Assembly (NCBI RefSeq): GCF_900101885.1
Contig: NZ_FNAN01000014.1
Coordinates: forward strand, 62,001-126,000
Direction of reading: 5' to 3'
Length of the DNA: 64,000 nucleotides
Source of the DNA: Dyadobacter soli
GTDB taxonomy: Bacteria; Bacteroidota; Bacteroidia; Cytophagales; Spirosomataceae
Below, in pieces: positions 17,410 to 26,131 of the stretch (its first letter is position 1; every line of letters starts with the position of its first letter). The notes under the pieces were generated by a model that searched no databases, was not told where the DNA came from, and worked only from the letters and a program-made list of their open reading frames with translations. The translations under genes were made by a program, and so were the position numbers.

Positions 17410-17976
17410 ATGACGCTAAAAAAGAAATTTTTATGGGCTCTGCATCTTGGCATCATTTTGATCTCGGGTTGTGCGAAAAAGTCGGTGGTGAGCTCCGGTT
17501 CCGAGTACAGGGAAGATCTTTCCGCGGTCCGGCCACGCTATGAATATGTAGAGCCGGCCGTAGTAACACGTACAGAACCCGCAGCACCCGCCAGGAACAG
17601 CAACGTTCAAAAAGCGGATGTGGATAAGCCGTTGTATGTCAATAAAAAACTGGAATCGGCGCTGGATACGCTCGTGAAGCAGAATAAGTCCATCCGCTAT
17701 ATCAATGGTTTCAGGATACAGATTTATGTAGGAAATGTGCGGCAGGAAGCGGACGGTGCGAAGTCCTACGTTTACCAGGCTTTTCCGGATTTGAACCCTT
17801 ACGTTTCGTACACCCAGCCGACCTACCGCGTGAAGGTGGGCGATTTCATGTACCGGAGCGACGCAGAGCAATACCTCGACCTGATCCGAGAACAGTATGC
17901 TTCCGCCGTGATCCTCGCCGACAGGGTGGATATCAAGCGGAGCCTGATGGTAACCCCGGCTTCGGATCATAATTAA
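17410..17976 (+). CDS. SPOR-domain lipoprotein
   Basis: A 188-residue envelope protein. MTLKKKFLWALHLGIILISGC is a textbook lipoprotein signal with lipobox LISGC, so the mature protein starts at Cys21 and is membrane-anchored. The middle is a proline/alanine-rich linker; the last 85 residues (NGFRIQIYVGN, YRVKVGDFMYRSDAEQYLDL) form a SPOR domain, which binds peptidoglycan stripped of stem peptides, typically at division sites. I prefer ATG 17410; in-frame ATGs at 17398 and 17353 add residues ahead of the signal and the latter precedes the likely promoter. It is divergent from murB and monocistronic. Confidence 0.85.
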   Translation: MTLKKKFLWALHLGIILISGCAKKSVVSSGSEYREDLSAVRPRYEYVEPAVVTRTEPAAPARNSNVQKADVDKPLYVNKKLESALDTLVKQNKSIRYINGFRIQIYVGNVRQEADGAKSYVYQAFPDLNPYVSYTQPTYRVKVGDFMYRSDAEQYLDLIREQYASAVILADRVDIKRSLMVTPASDHN

Positions 17977-18031
17977 TGTAACTACTTATTTAACCGGATA
18001 ATTTTATCCACATATACATACTACCAACAGA

Positions 18032-19144
18032 ATGAAGAAAGCGCTTATTACAGGGATCACCGGGCAGGATGGCTCCTATTTGGCCGAGCTCCTTTTGAGC
18101 AAGGGATATGAAGTGCATGGTATCAAACGCCGCAGTTCGTTGTTCAATACCCAGCGGATCGACCATATTTACGAAGACCCGCACGAAAAAAACGTACGCT
18201 TCCACCTTCATTACGGCGACCTGAGCGACTCTACGAATATTATCCGCATCATCCAGGAGGTTCAGCCGGATGAGATATACAACCTGGGCGCGATGTCGCA
18301 CGTGCAGGTGAGTTTCGAAGAACCTGAATACACGGCCAACGTAGACGGTATCGGAACGCTCCGTATCCTGGAAGCCGTACGCTTGCTGGGATTGACCCAA
18401 AAAACCAAAATTTACCAGGCTTCCACTTCCGAACTGTACGGTTTGGTGCAGGAGGTGCCGCAATCGGAGCGCACGCCGTTCTACCCGCGCTCGCCTTACG
18501 CGGTTGCGAAGATGTATGGCTACTGGATCACCGTGAACTACCGCGAAGCATATAATATGTTTGCCGTAAATGGTATCCTCTTCAACCACGAATCCCCATT
18601 GCGCGGCGAAACTTTCGTAACCCGCAAGATCACCCGTGCGGTAGCACGTATCGCATTGGGCTTGCAGGACAAAGTGTACCTCGGTAACCTCGATGCACAG
18701 CGTGACTGGGGCCATGCCAAGGACTTCGTGGAAGCAATGTGGCTCATTCTGCAACAGGACACACCCGAAGATTTCGTAATTGCTACCGGTGTTACTACCC
18801 GCATTCGCGAGTTTGTGAGAATGGCATTTGCCGAAGTGGGTATTGAAGTTGAGTTCAGCGGCGAAGGCGCTGGCGAAATTGCGAAGGTGGTTAAATGCAA
18901 CAATCCTGAGTTCCAGATCGAGATCGGCAAAGAAGTGGTGGCTGTTGACCCTCGTTACTTCCGTCCTACCGAAGTGGAATTGCTTATCGGCGATCCTACG
19001 AAATCAATGGAAAAGCTGGGCTGGAAACCCAAATATGATTTGAAAGCGCTTGTAAACGATATGGTTGCGGCCGACGTGCAGTTGTTCCGCAAGGATCGCT
19101 TGCTGGAAAGCAGTGGTCACCGTGTTCCCAACTATTACGAGTAA
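18032..19144 (+). CDS. gmd: GDP-mannose 4,6-dehydratase
   Basis: A 370-residue NADP-dependent SDR enzyme converting GDP-D-mannose to GDP-4-keto-6-deoxy-D-mannose, precursor of GDP-fucose, rhamnose or perosamine for surface glycans. TGITGQDGSYL binds the cofactor; IKRRSSLFNTQRIDHIY, the catalytic ASTSELYG threonine/glutamate region, and YAVAKMY (Tyr, Lys) are near-invariant in Gmd. Length is normal. No GDP-fucose synthase (fcl) follows, so the next enzyme is elsewhere. A strong bidirectional terminator closes the gene. Confidence 0.97.
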   Translation: MKKALITGITGQDGSYLAELLLSKGYEVHGIKRRSSLFNTQRIDHIYEDPHEKNVRFHLHYGDLSDSTNIIRIIQEVQPDEIYNLGAMSHVQVSFEEPEYTANVDGIGTLRILEAVRLLGLTQKTKIYQASTSELYGLVQEVPQSERTPFYPRSPYAVAKMYGYWITVNYREAYNMFAVNGILFNHESPLRGETFVTRKITRAVARIALGLQDKVYLGNLDAQRDWGHAKDFVEAMWLILQQDTPEDFVIATGVTTRIREFVRMAFAEVGIEVEFSGEGAGEIAKVVKCNNPEFQIEIGKEVVAVDPRYFRPTEVELLIGDPTKSMEKLGWKPKYDLKALVNDMVAADVQLFRKDRLLESSGHRVPNYYE

Positions 19145-19157
19145 GAATGTTATACCC

Positions 19158-19199
19158 AAAAAGAAACCCCGCAGAGTTGGCTCTGCGGGGTTTCTTTTT
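19158..19199. terminator. Bidirectional terminator between gmd and thioredoxin genes
   Basis: AAAAAGAAACCCCGCAGAG and its complement form a 19-bp stem with loop TTGG; A- and T-tracts at both ends allow use in both directions between the convergent genes. Confidence 0.92.
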
Positions 19200-19211
19200 G
19201 GTACTCATAAT

Positions 19212-19670
19212 TTAAATAGCAGGTCCCACCTTGACGGATTTGGCTGCCTTGATCAGGTCTTCCGGCTTCTGGTTCCCGAGAAGTTGTTTCACCACCTTGC
19301 CTTTTCCATTGATGAAAAACAAGGTAGGATAACCTTCGATCGGATACCTTTTCAGAAGCGCAGGGCCTTCGCCGCTTTCCATGTCCATTTTCACATTGAT
19401 GAAATTACCATTGAACACAGTGCCTACATCCTCACGGGTAAACACGTTCTTTTGCAGCAACTTACACGGCCCGCACCAGGTTGTGTAGGCATCGAGGAAG
19501 ATGATCTTGTTCTCTTTTTTTGCCTTTTTTAGAATAGAAGACCATGAACCTTCGGTAAACTGGATACCCTTTTCGGCAGCCTTATTCTTATCCCCTTCCC
19601 CGGCGATCGCTACCGACATGGCCAGCATGAGTGCCATCATCGCGAGCCCGAGCGTCTTTAAACTTTTCAT
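19212..19670 (-). CDS. Periplasmic thioredoxin-fold protein
   Basis: A 152-residue protein with a signal peptide (MKSLKTLGLAMMALMLAMSV, cleavage near AIAG) and one thioredoxin domain. The active site WCGPC is at residues 65-69, cis-proline in EGYPTLFF. The resemblance is to the thioredoxin_7/DsbD-gamma-like group that reduces disulfides or transfers electrons outside the cytoplasm. The thioredoxin-type CGPC site suggests a reductase rather than an oxidase, which is inference. It is convergent with gmd and divergent from engB. Confidence 0.9.
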   Translation of the reverse strand: MKSLKTLGLAMMALMLAMSVAIAGEGDKNKAAEKGIQFTEGSWSSILKKAKKENKIIFLDAYTTWCGPCKLLQKNVFTREDVGTVFNGNFINVKMDMESGEGPALLKRYPIEGYPTLFFINGKGKVVKQLLGNQKPEDLIKAAKSVKVGPAI

Positions 19671-19823
19671 TTTCAGTGCTTATTTATGATTTCAATATTG
19701 GGTTAACGAAAATACGCCTTTGTTTTATTTTACACAATTATGGACTCACAGCCTATCTCGCAGCTTTTGCGGATAAGAAGCTCAAAAAGGGTAACTTCGC
19801 AACTTCATTAACACCAGAATACC

Positions 19824-20432
19824 ATGAAAGTTCAGGAAGCGAAGTATGTGATGAGCAATACGGATTACGAGAAGTGCCCGGAGCCCGTCCTTCCCGAATA
19901 TGCATTTATCGGACGTTCCAATGTGGGTAAATCGTCGCTTATCAACATGCTGACAGGCAAAAAAGCATTGGCCAAAACCTCGCAGCAACCGGGAAAAACG
20001 CAGATGATCAACCATTTTATCATCGACGACGTATGGTACCTGGTCGATTTGCCGGGTTATGGGTATGCCAAAGTGAGCAAAGTGGAGCGCGACAAGTGGG
20101 AGAAAATGATCCACGATTACCTGCATTACCGCGAAAACCTCATTTGTACATTCGTGCTGGTGGACGTCCGCCACAGCGCCATGGCCGTCGACCTTGAATT
20201 CATGGCCGCATTAGGCGAGGCCGGCATTCCGTTTGAAATCATTTTTACCAAAGCCGATAAACTCAAACCCGCACAGGTAGCTGCCCAGGTGGAAGCTTAC
20301 AAGCGTAAAATGGGTGAAATGTGGGAGGAAATACCTGAAATGTATGTGACTTCGGCAGAAAAAAACGAGGGCCGGGAGCCTATCCTGGCGGCAATAGAAA
20401 CTTATAATCAGTCGTTTGTGAAGACAAAATAG
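19824..20432 (+). CDS. engB: Ribosome biogenesis GTPase YsxC/EngB
   Basis: A 202-residue cytoplasmic P-loop GTPase of the TrmE-Era-EngA-EngB class, needed for late assembly of the large ribosomal subunit. G1 GRSNVGKS is at residues 30-37, G2 lies in the QQPGKTQ threonine, G3 is DLPGYGYAK, G4 TKADK and G5 TSAEK. Length is normal. ATG 19824 is chosen because the family N-terminus (EAKYVMS) begins right after it. It precedes the DUF5606 gene by 98 bases, where a possible promoter lies, so co-transcription is uncertain. Confidence 0.95.
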   Translation: MKVQEAKYVMSNTDYEKCPEPVLPEYAFIGRSNVGKSSLINMLTGKKALAKTSQQPGKTQMINHFIIDDVWYLVDLPGYGYAKVSKVERDKWEKMIHDYLHYRENLICTFVLVDVRHSAMAVDLEFMAALGEAGIPFEIIFTKADKLKPAQVAAQVEAYKRKMGEMWEEIPEMYVTSAEKNEGREPILAAIETYNQSFVKTK

Positions 20433-20440
20433 GATATCGG

Positions 20441-20471
20441 TTGTTTCCCGGACAATCTTTCCGTTATTTTG
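20441..20471 (+). promoter_or_regulatory. Possible promoter of the DUF5606 gene
   Basis: TTG (20441-20443), 20 bases, then TTATTTTG (20464-20471), one mismatch from TAnnTTTG. Confidence 0.4.
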
Positions 20472-20530
20472 CGCAAAAATTGATTGCCGCATCCAACATT
20501 AACATCAAGATATAAACATAGTAAGAAAGG

Positions 20531-21076
20531 ATGAGTGAAAAAGTAGAGTCAACAGGAATGGATTTGTTGAAAGAAATCGCCAATGTATCCGGCAAGCCAG
20601 GGTTGTTCCGCATTCTGAAACCAAGCCGTGCGGGCGTGATCGTGGAAGGCCTGGACGAGAAACGTGAAAAAACGCTGATCGGCCCGACCGCGCGCGTATC
20701 GGTATTGAAAGACGTTTCGATCTTTACAGACGGTGCAGAAGAATCTGTTGCCCTGTCGGAAGTGTTCCTGAAAATCCGTGAGATTCACGGCGAAGAGGTT
20801 ACATTGTCTGTAAAAACTTCATCGGATAAAGAACTCATCGAGTTTCTTGCTGAGGTGCTTCCGGAGTTCGACCGCACGAAAGTATATGTGTCGGACATCA
20901 AAAAAGTCATTACCTGGTACAACCTGCTTTCTAAATACATTCCAGAAGCATTTGTAGCATCAGAAGGCGAAGTAGAAGCAGCTGCCGGGCCGGTTGCGGA
21001 AGCTTCGGCGGAAGAAGAGGCAAAAGAAGAAGCGCCTGCGAAAAAGGCTCCCAAAAAAGAAAAAAGCAAAGCTTAA
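20531..21076 (+). CDS. DUF5606 family protein
   Basis: A 181-residue cytoplasmic protein of a family I know only from Bacteroidota. The conserved part runs from MDLLKEIANVSGKPGLFRIL to about residue 140 (WYNLLSKYIPEAF); the core suggests a small beta-rich domain followed by helices. The last 40 residues are a low-complexity Ala/Glu/Lys tail, likely disordered. No function is established. Translation could also start at the in-frame ATG nine codons later, where conservation begins. It follows engB on the same strand and is closed by a hairpin terminator. Confidence 0.85.
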   Translation: MSEKVESTGMDLLKEIANVSGKPGLFRILKPSRAGVIVEGLDEKREKTLIGPTARVSVLKDVSIFTDGAEESVALSEVFLKIREIHGEEVTLSVKTSSDKELIEFLAEVLPEFDRTKVYVSDIKKVITWYNLLSKYIPEAFVASEGEVEAAAGPVAEASAEEEAKEEAPAKKAPKKEKSKA

Positions 21077-21095
21077 CAGCGACTGATATCATGTG

Positions 21096-21130
21096 GAACC
21101 CTGCCTTTCCGGTGGGGTTTTTCCTTTTTT
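21096..21130 (+). terminator. Terminator after the DUF5606 gene
   Basis: AACCCTGCC and GGTGGGGTT (with two wobble pairs) form a short hairpin, followed by TTTTCCTTTTTT that runs up to the deoC start codon. Confidence 0.7.
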
Positions 21131-21790
21131 ATGGACAATCTCTCCTCCTACATCGACCACACGCTCCTCGCCGCGACGGCCAGCGAAACCAATATCCGCA
21201 AGTTGTGTGAAGAAGCCTGGATACATCAGTTCAAAGCGGTGTGCGTGGCGCCTACTTACGTGCCATATGTCGTCGAAATGCTGGAATTTTGTCCTGTTAA
21301 AATCGAAATTGCGACTGTAATCGGCTTTCCGTTGGGCTATTCTACGACCGCGACGAAAGTTAGCGAAGCGCGGGAAGCGTTGCAGTTTGGCGCCAGCGAG
21401 CTGGACGTGGTGATGAACCTGTCGCAATTCAAATCTATGGCGTACCTGAGCATTCGCGAGGAGCTGAAACAGCTTGCCGACCTCGCTCACGAACAGAATG
21501 CATTGCTGAAAGTCATTATCGAAACAGCCAGCCTCGATTCGTTCGACCTGTACACGGCTTGCGAAATCTGCGCGGAGGCGAAAGCTGATTTTGTCAAAAC
21601 ATCCACGGGCTTCGGTCCCGGCGGTGCGGATGTGGAAACTGTGCGTAAAATGCGGTCGATCCTGCCTGCGGAAGTGAAAATCAAAGCGTCGGGTGGCATC
21701 AAAACATACGAACAGGCCGTGGCGATGATCGAAGCCGGTGCGGAAAGGATCGGGACTTCTTCGGGCGTGGCAATCGTCACCCGCGCATGA
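21131..21790 (+). CDS. deoC: Deoxyribose-phosphate aldolase
   Basis: A 219-residue class I aldolase that cleaves 2-deoxyribose-5-phosphate to glyceraldehyde-3-phosphate and acetaldehyde in deoxynucleoside salvage. IDHTLL at the N-terminus, VIGFPLGYSTTATK, the Schiff-base lysine in DFVKTSTGFGPGGAD and the second lysine in KASGGIKT are all present. Length matches the short bacterial DeoC type. Its stop overlaps the ATG of the glycosyltransferase (ATGA), so the two are co-translated although no metabolic link is evident. Confidence 0.95.
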   Translation: MDNLSSYIDHTLLAATASETNIRKLCEEAWIHQFKAVCVAPTYVPYVVEMLEFCPVKIEIATVIGFPLGYSTTATKVSEAREALQFGASELDVVMNLSQFKSMAYLSIREELKQLADLAHEQNALLKVIIETASLDSFDLYTACEICAEAKADFVKTSTGFGPGGADVETVRKMRSILPAEVKIKASGGIKTYEQAVAMIEAGAERIGTSSGVAIVTRA

Positions 21791-22899
21791 AACGCGTGCT
21801 CTTGCTCAGCACGGTACATCCGTCGGCAGACCCGCGCATTATGTACAAGATCGCCCCGTCGCTGCAAAGCCATTATGAGGTTTTTTGTGCATTACCCGGC
21901 CTGCTTGGAAGTTTGCGTGACGGGCTGCATTTAATCAATCTGCCAAAATTCGGACGGTTACTGCCAAGGATTTTGCTTACACATCCAGTCGCATTGCTCA
22001 AATGCCTGCGATTGAGGCCTGCTATCGTCCACATTTTTGTGCCTGAATTGATCCCGCTCGCATTGCTTTTCCAATGGACGGGCGCAAAAGTGGTGTATGA
22101 GGTGCAGGAGAACCTCTTCAAGAAATTCGCGATCAAGCGGTACAACAATGCACCGATTTTCCAACGGCTGTTCCGGCTTTTCGACAGGCTGGCACGAAGG
22201 AAGTTTCATTGTGTTTTTACGGAAGACGCCTATCTCGAAGAATATCAGGATCTGGCGAAGCCGTTCGCGGTTATCCACAATTATGTATCGCTGCCGTTGA
22301 TAGACTCCCTCGCACATGAGGGCGCACGTACACGAGGGGCTGAGCTCTTCTACCTGGGCGTGGTGTCGATGGAGCGCTGTCTGGATACGATGATCAATGC
22401 GCTGGCAATACTGAAAAACAGTCATCCCGATTGTCATTTACACCTTTTCGGCCCTGTGCGGGTAGAAAACGCCGGGCTGGAAGCGATAGCAGGCTACCGG
22501 GAGGTAAAGGATAGCGTTACATTTCACGGCTACACCGCTCAGAAAGTAGCGCTGCGTTATGCCAGGCAGTCGGCGGCCGGCATTGCCTTGCTCAAACCCG
22601 TGGCGGACTATCCCGAATCGTTTCCGACGAAACTATTCGAGTACATGGCATTAAAATTGCCTGTCATTACGTCCGATTTTCCCCTTTACAGGCCAATCGT
22701 GGAGGGTTCCGGGTGCGGTTTTTGTATTTCACCGGATAATGAAAAAGCGCTGGCCGACGCATTGGAATGTTGCATTGCCGACAGCGCATTGCGGTCGGTA
22801 ATGGGCAATAATGGCAGAAAAGCCACGGAGACTTATTACAACTGGGCATTGGAGGAAGCAAAGCTTTTGTCATTTTATGACGACATTTTGCATTCCTGA
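21787..22899 (+). CDS. Glycosyltransferase, GT4-like (GT-B fold)
   Basis: A 370-residue cytoplasmic or membrane-associated transferase. The N-terminal half has the hydrophobic strands of a GT-B acceptor domain (HIFVPELIPLALLFQ); the C-terminal half carries HLFGPV, a VTFHGYT strand-loop, and the nucleotide-sugar motif PTKLFEYMALKLPVITSD, with the EX7E-like glutamates weakly conserved. Donor and acceptor are unknown; cell-surface polysaccharide is the likely sink. Start overlaps deoC by four bases. The 141 bases after it hold no gene or clear terminator. Confidence 0.85.
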   Translation: MKRVLLLSTVHPSADPRIMYKIAPSLQSHYEVFCALPGLLGSLRDGLHLINLPKFGRLLPRILLTHPVALLKCLRLRPAIVHIFVPELIPLALLFQWTGAKVVYEVQENLFKKFAIKRYNNAPIFQRLFRLFDRLARRKFHCVFTEDAYLEEYQDLAKPFAVIHNYVSLPLIDSLAHEGARTRGAELFYLGVVSMERCLDTMINALAILKNSHPDCHLHLFGPVRVENAGLEAIAGYREVKDSVTFHGYTAQKVALRYARQSAAGIALLKPVADYPESFPTKLFEYMALKLPVITSDFPLYRPIVEGSGCGFCISPDNEKALADALECCIADSALRSVMGNNGRKATETYYNWALEEAKLLSFYDDILHS

Positions 22900-23040
22900 T
22901 AATCTAATTCGCCGTCGCCGTCATTATGATTTTATAAATTTATTATTGAATTGTTCAAATATGGAGTGCTACGATTTCTACGAAATATTTAACTTTCGGA
23001 ATCGAAAAGAATTGTAGCTTGCGAAGTCAACTTCTCAATC

Positions 23041-23985
23041 ATGTATATTAATACGGTTAGTCATTATCTGCCAAGCGAAGTTATTGGTAATGAATATTTT
23101 ACAAATCTCAACAACCTATCCAACGAGTGGATCGTAGAAAGAACAGGAATCTCGGAAAGACGTAAAGCATCAACAGACGAAAATACCTCGACCATGGCCA
23201 TCAAGGCGGTCGAATCATTGCTCGAAGATATCCCATACAGTAAAAACGAGATAGATCTGATCGTAGGGGCTACTTATACGCCTTACGACACCATCGTCAC
23301 GCTGGCCCATGCGGTACAGCACCAGCTTCAAATCCCCGATATTCCGGTCGTCAGCATTTCATCCGCTTGTTCGTCGTTGCTCAATGCCATCGAGATCGTC
23401 GAAGGCTACTTCGCGATGGGCAAGGCTTCGAAAGCATTGGTGGTTGTTTCCGACCACAATACGGCCTATTACAATGAAATGGACACGGTTTCAGGACATT
23501 TGTGGGGCGATGGCGCTTCGGCATTGCTCATTTCCAAAGAGCGGCAGACAGAAGGCGATATGCAGATCAAAAAGCTTATCACCGGCGGCGCAGCCACCAG
23601 CGGAAAGGCCGTCGAAGCGGTGGTGCTCCGCCCCAACGACCGGGGCGTGGTAATGCCTTTCGGGCGCGATGTGTTCCAGAATGCCTGTGTATACATGCCC
23701 AAAGTGAGCCAGCAGGTATTGCAGGAATGCGGCCTGACCATCAACGACCTCGATTACCTCATCCCGCACCAGGCTAATCACCGCATCAGCCTCAACGTGA
23801 TCAACACACTGGGTATCCCGGCCGAAAAACTGATATCGAACATTCAGTACCTCGGCAACACGGGCTGCGCAGGTTGTGCGATCGCGCTTTCGGAGAATAA
23901 GGAGAAATTCAAAAAAGGTGAAAACATCGTGATCACGGTATTTGGCGGCGGCTATTCGTACGGCGCCATGTTAGTTACCATTTGA
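23041..23985 (+). CDS. fabH: 3-oxoacyl-ACP synthase III (FabH-type)
   Basis: A 314-residue thiolase-fold condensing enzyme that joins an acyl-CoA primer to malonyl-ACP to start fatty-acid or related chains. Catalytic residues are in place: Cys110 in SSACSS, His in PHQANHR and Asn in GNTGCAG; WIVERTGISERR is the FabH N-terminal mark. Since it stands alone, away from fabD and acpP/fabF, it may be the housekeeping FabH or a second copy dedicated to aryl-polyene-like or branched lipids; sequence alone does not decide. A hairpin terminator shared with the M1 peptidase follows. Confidence 0.92.
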   Translation: MYINTVSHYLPSEVIGNEYFTNLNNLSNEWIVERTGISERRKASTDENTSTMAIKAVESLLEDIPYSKNEIDLIVGATYTPYDTIVTLAHAVQHQLQIPDIPVVSISSACSSLLNAIEIVEGYFAMGKASKALVVVSDHNTAYYNEMDTVSGHLWGDGASALLISKERQTEGDMQIKKLITGGAATSGKAVEAVVLRPNDRGVVMPFGRDVFQNACVYMPKVSQQVLQECGLTINDLDYLIPHQANHRISLNVINTLGIPAEKLISNIQYLGNTGCAGCAIALSENKEKFKKGENIVITVFGGGYSYGAMLVTI

Positions 23986-24004
23986 TAATTGATATTAACC
24001 CATA

Positions 24005-24041
24005 AAAAAGCCTTCCAACCGCTACGATTGGAAGGCTTTTG
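24005..24041. terminator. Bidirectional terminator between fabH and the M1 peptidase
   Basis: AAAAGCCTTCCAA/TTGGAAGGCTTTT, a 13-bp stem with a nine-base loop and A/T tracts on both sides of convergent genes. Confidence 0.9.
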
Positions 24042-24057
24042 CTATGTTAATGCATGC

Positions 24058-26058
24058 TTAGTTCACATCCGGCTCAGAACTGTAAGAAGCCGGTTTCCAA
24101 ACATTGTTCTCGGGATTGATATCGGGAAGACTGTGCTCCGGATCGATCGTTACGGCGCGGATCGGGCCTTGCGTAGCCGCTTTGAAGGTCCATGCACCGC
24201 CACGCTGCCAAATCTCCACCGGTAGTTCAACACGCGTTTTCTTGCCGCTCACTTCCTCGATGTCCACTTTTACAGGCATTGCCAGCTGATCCAGGTTTTC
24301 AATGGTAATGTAAGAGCCCTTCGTCGGGTTTTGCTCCACGTAAGCTACTTCTTTCACCGACTGATCCAGCTTATAGTTCTCGAAGAACCAGCCTTTCCAG
24401 AACCAGCCCAGGTCTTCGCCAGCCGCATCTTCCATGGTCCGGAAGAAATCGTAAGGCGTAGGATGCTTGAATGCCCAGCGCTGCACATAAATTTTGAATG
24501 CGTAATCGAAACGCTCCTTGCCGAGAATCTGCTCGCGAAGCATTCTCAGGCCCATTGCGGGTTTGTAGTAAGCTTCCCAGCCCAAATTCACAGCCTGGAC
24601 CACGTCCGGAATGGTCATGATAGGGTCCGCTTTCGGGCGGAAAATCATCGGTGCCAGGCGGTGCATATCGTTCATCTGGGTCGTTTTGTACTCACCATTG
24701 TTGAAGTTATCGCCCGACAGGAAGTTGATGAACGTGTTGAAACCTTCGTCCATCCACGCATACTTACGCTCGTTGTTACCGACGATCATCGGGAACCAGT
24801 TATGGCCGAATTCGTGGTCGGTTACGCCCCAGAGATCATCCTTACGGCTTTTGCTGCTGCAAAAAACGATGCCCGGATATTCCATACCACCCACGATACC
24901 AGCCACATTGGTCGCTACCGGGTAGGTATATTCATGCACATAATTGGAATAGAACTCGATACAGCCCTTCACATATTCGGTAGAACGGCCCCAGCCATCC
25001 AGTCCGCCGTCCTCAGCCGGGTATGCCGACTGCGCCAATGCAGTTTTGCCTTTGGGCAGGTTCATCCGGGCGGCATCCCAAACGAATGCTTTGGAAGTTG
25101 CCCACGCGATGTCGCGCGCCTGCAAGCAGCGGAAGCGCCAGGTTAACGTACCCGATTGTTTCGGTCTTGTATTCGGGTTGGTAACCTCCTCCGCGCTGCG
25201 GATCATCACAGTCTGGTCGCTTTTAGCGGCGTCGGCCAGTCTTTTGCGTTGCTCGGCAGTGAGTACTTCATTCGGGTTGAGCAATTCGCCCGATCCTACT
25301 ACGATATGGTCCCAGGGCACAGTCACATTGTATTCAAAATCACCATATTCGAGGTAAAACTCACCTGCGCCCAGGTACGGCAGCAAATTCCAGCCCTCTA
25401 TATCGTCGAAAACGGCCACACGCGGGTACCATTGCGCCATTTCATACACAATACCATTCTTGGTTTCGAGCGTTCCCATGCGGTCGGAGCCGTATTCGGG
25501 GATTTTAAATGAATACGCCAGCTTGATTTTGATCACATCGCCATTGGCTTTCACAGGCGTTTTCAGGCGGATCTGCATGCGGGTGTCGGTAACCTTATAC
25601 TCCGCATCTACAAATGCTCCTTTGCCTTGCTGAACAGTTACGGCTTTGATAGAATCTCCTCCATCGAAACCCATGTTGCCAAAACGGCCACCGGTAACAG
25701 GTGTGGTTTGCGCGCCTCTCGAATGGCTGCCGAATGCATTCTGATCGAGTTGGAGCCAGATAAATTCCAGGTTTTCAGGACTGTTGTTTTTATAGGTAAG
25801 CTCCACTTCCCCGCTCACGGTCCCTTTCTCCTCGTCGAGCGCAACGTTGATCTTGTAATCGGCACGGTTCTGCCAGTATTTGGGCCCGGGGGCACCGCTT
25901 CCCGTCCGGTATTCGTTGCCCGGCTGGAAGTTGAAGAGCGGGTGAAAGAGCACGTGCGCATCATATTTCACCTTCTCAGCCTCCTGTGCGATAGCGTTGT
26001 TGAAGAAGCCCAGACTGCTCATTGCAATGACGCCCAGACGAAATATTGAAATTTTCAT
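24058..26058 (-). CDS. M1 family zinc aminopeptidase, secreted
   Basis: A 666-residue exported metallopeptidase. The signal peptide is MKISIFRLGVIAMSSLGFFN with cleavage near AIAQ; the longest frame adds 50 residues upstream, which I reject. The M1 exopeptidase motif GGMEYPG precedes the zinc site HEFGHNWFP (HExxH), whose third ligand is Glu in WMDEGFN, and the downstream tyrosine region is present. It likely trims N-termini of peptides in the periplasm or outside. It is divergent from the MeaB gene with only about 70 bases between starts. Bacteroidota commonly carry several such M1 paralogues; no specific substrate can be assigned. Confidence 0.92.
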   Translation of the reverse strand: MKISIFRLGVIAMSSLGFFNNAIAQEAEKVKYDAHVLFHPLFNFQPGNEYRTGSGAPGPKYWQNRADYKINVALDEEKGTVSGEVELTYKNNSPENLEFIWLQLDQNAFGSHSRGAQTTPVTGGRFGNMGFDGGDSIKAVTVQQGKGAFVDAEYKVTDTRMQIRLKTPVKANGDVIKIKLAYSFKIPEYGSDRMGTLETKNGIVYEMAQWYPRVAVFDDIEGWNLLPYLGAGEFYLEYGDFEYNVTVPWDHIVVGSGELLNPNEVLTAEQRKRLADAAKSDQTVMIRSAEEVTNPNTRPKQSGTLTWRFRCLQARDIAWATSKAFVWDAARMNLPKGKTALAQSAYPAEDGGLDGWGRSTEYVKGCIEFYSNYVHEYTYPVATNVAGIVGGMEYPGIVFCSSKSRKDDLWGVTDHEFGHNWFPMIVGNNERKYAWMDEGFNTFINFLSGDNFNNGEYKTTQMNDMHRLAPMIFRPKADPIMTIPDVVQAVNLGWEAYYKPAMGLRMLREQILGKERFDYAFKIYVQRWAFKHPTPYDFFRTMEDAAGEDLGWFWKGWFFENYKLDQSVKEVAYVEQNPTKGSYITIENLDQLAMPVKVDIEEVSGKKTRVELPVEIWQRGGAWTFKAATQGPIRAVTIDPEHSLPDINPENNVWKPASYSSEPDVN

Positions 26059-26131
26059 TATAATGGTTAAAAATTGGAAATATTGGGTTGTAAACGAGCA
26101 ATATACATCTTTTCGCCAAATTCTCATCCGA

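Noticed and set aside
24331..25146. Plus-strand ORF of 271 codons inside the M1 peptidase gene
   Set aside because: Out-of-frame shadow of a gene with intact zinc and exopeptidase motifs.
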